DNA of 5,251 bases from Burkholderiaceae bacterium (GTDB lineage Bacteria > Pseudomonadota > Gammaproteobacteria > Burkholderiales > Burkholderiaceae_D). Position numbers and translations under genes: made by a program. This document shows, in pieces, positions 5,147 to 5,251 of this stretch. Position 1 is the first letter of the stretch. Each line of letters begins with the position of its first letter. The notes under the pieces are model-generated. The model was not told the origin of the DNA, did not search any database, and saw only the letters and a program-made list of their open reading frames with translations. The DNA is taken from assembly GCA_019752915.1 (NCBI GenBank), contig JAIELO010000155.1, positions 1 through 5,251 on the forward strand. Reading direction: 5' to 3'.

Positions 5147-5251
<105 letters not shown>

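Overview
The window looks like a Gram-negative, moderately high-GC proteobacterium, most likely a betaproteobacterium (perhaps Neisseriales). I infer this from gene content and the proteobacterial style of the proteins, including a TonB-dependent receptor and a TrxB C-terminus very close to the E. coli one. No rRNA or other decisive taxonomic marker is present.

Layout, left to right. (1) Positions 1-386 (+) hold the 3' end of a sugar transporter of the FHS branch of the major facilitator superfamily (FucP/GluP type). (2) Positions 387-634 are a 248-base intergenic region with three hairpins. One is a + strand intrinsic terminator and one is a terminator-like hairpin facing the - strand. An AT-rich promoter region follows, with two LacI-family-type operators 53 bp apart. 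(3) Positions 635-3301 (+) encode a complete 888-residue TonB-dependent outer-membrane receptor. (4) Positions 3302-3440 hold a 16-bp tandem repeat (three copies, the first including the receptor stop codon) and two strong hairpins. (5) Positions 3441-4403 (+) encode a secreted single-domain glycoside hydrolase family 6 (GH6) cellulase, probably starting at a TTG codon. (6) A 16-bp-stem hairpin separates it from the convergent - strand genes. (7) Positions 4468-5019 (-) encode a small WrbA-like flavodoxin-family protein. Its predicted -35 box overlaps an 18-bp inverted repeat. (8) Positions 5147-5251 (-) are the C-terminal end of thioredoxin reductase trxB.

The left 4.4 kb read as part of a beta-glucan (cellulose or cellodextrin) utilisation locus. 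The GH6 enzyme would cut beta-1,4-glucan, the receptor would take oligosaccharides across the outer membrane using TonB energy, and the FHS permease would take sugar across the inner membrane. A LacI-type regulator, not in the window, would act on the paired operators. The substrate link is inference from gene neighbourhood plus the secure GH6 assignment. The right end (flavodoxin-like gene and trxB) is unrelated redox housekeeping on the opposite strand.

I found no CRISPR array, transposase, tRNA, phage gene or defence system. The most interesting items are the sugar-uptake module with its twin operators, the three-frame-stop tandem repeat, the unexplained - strand terminator, and the operator over the flavodoxin promoter.
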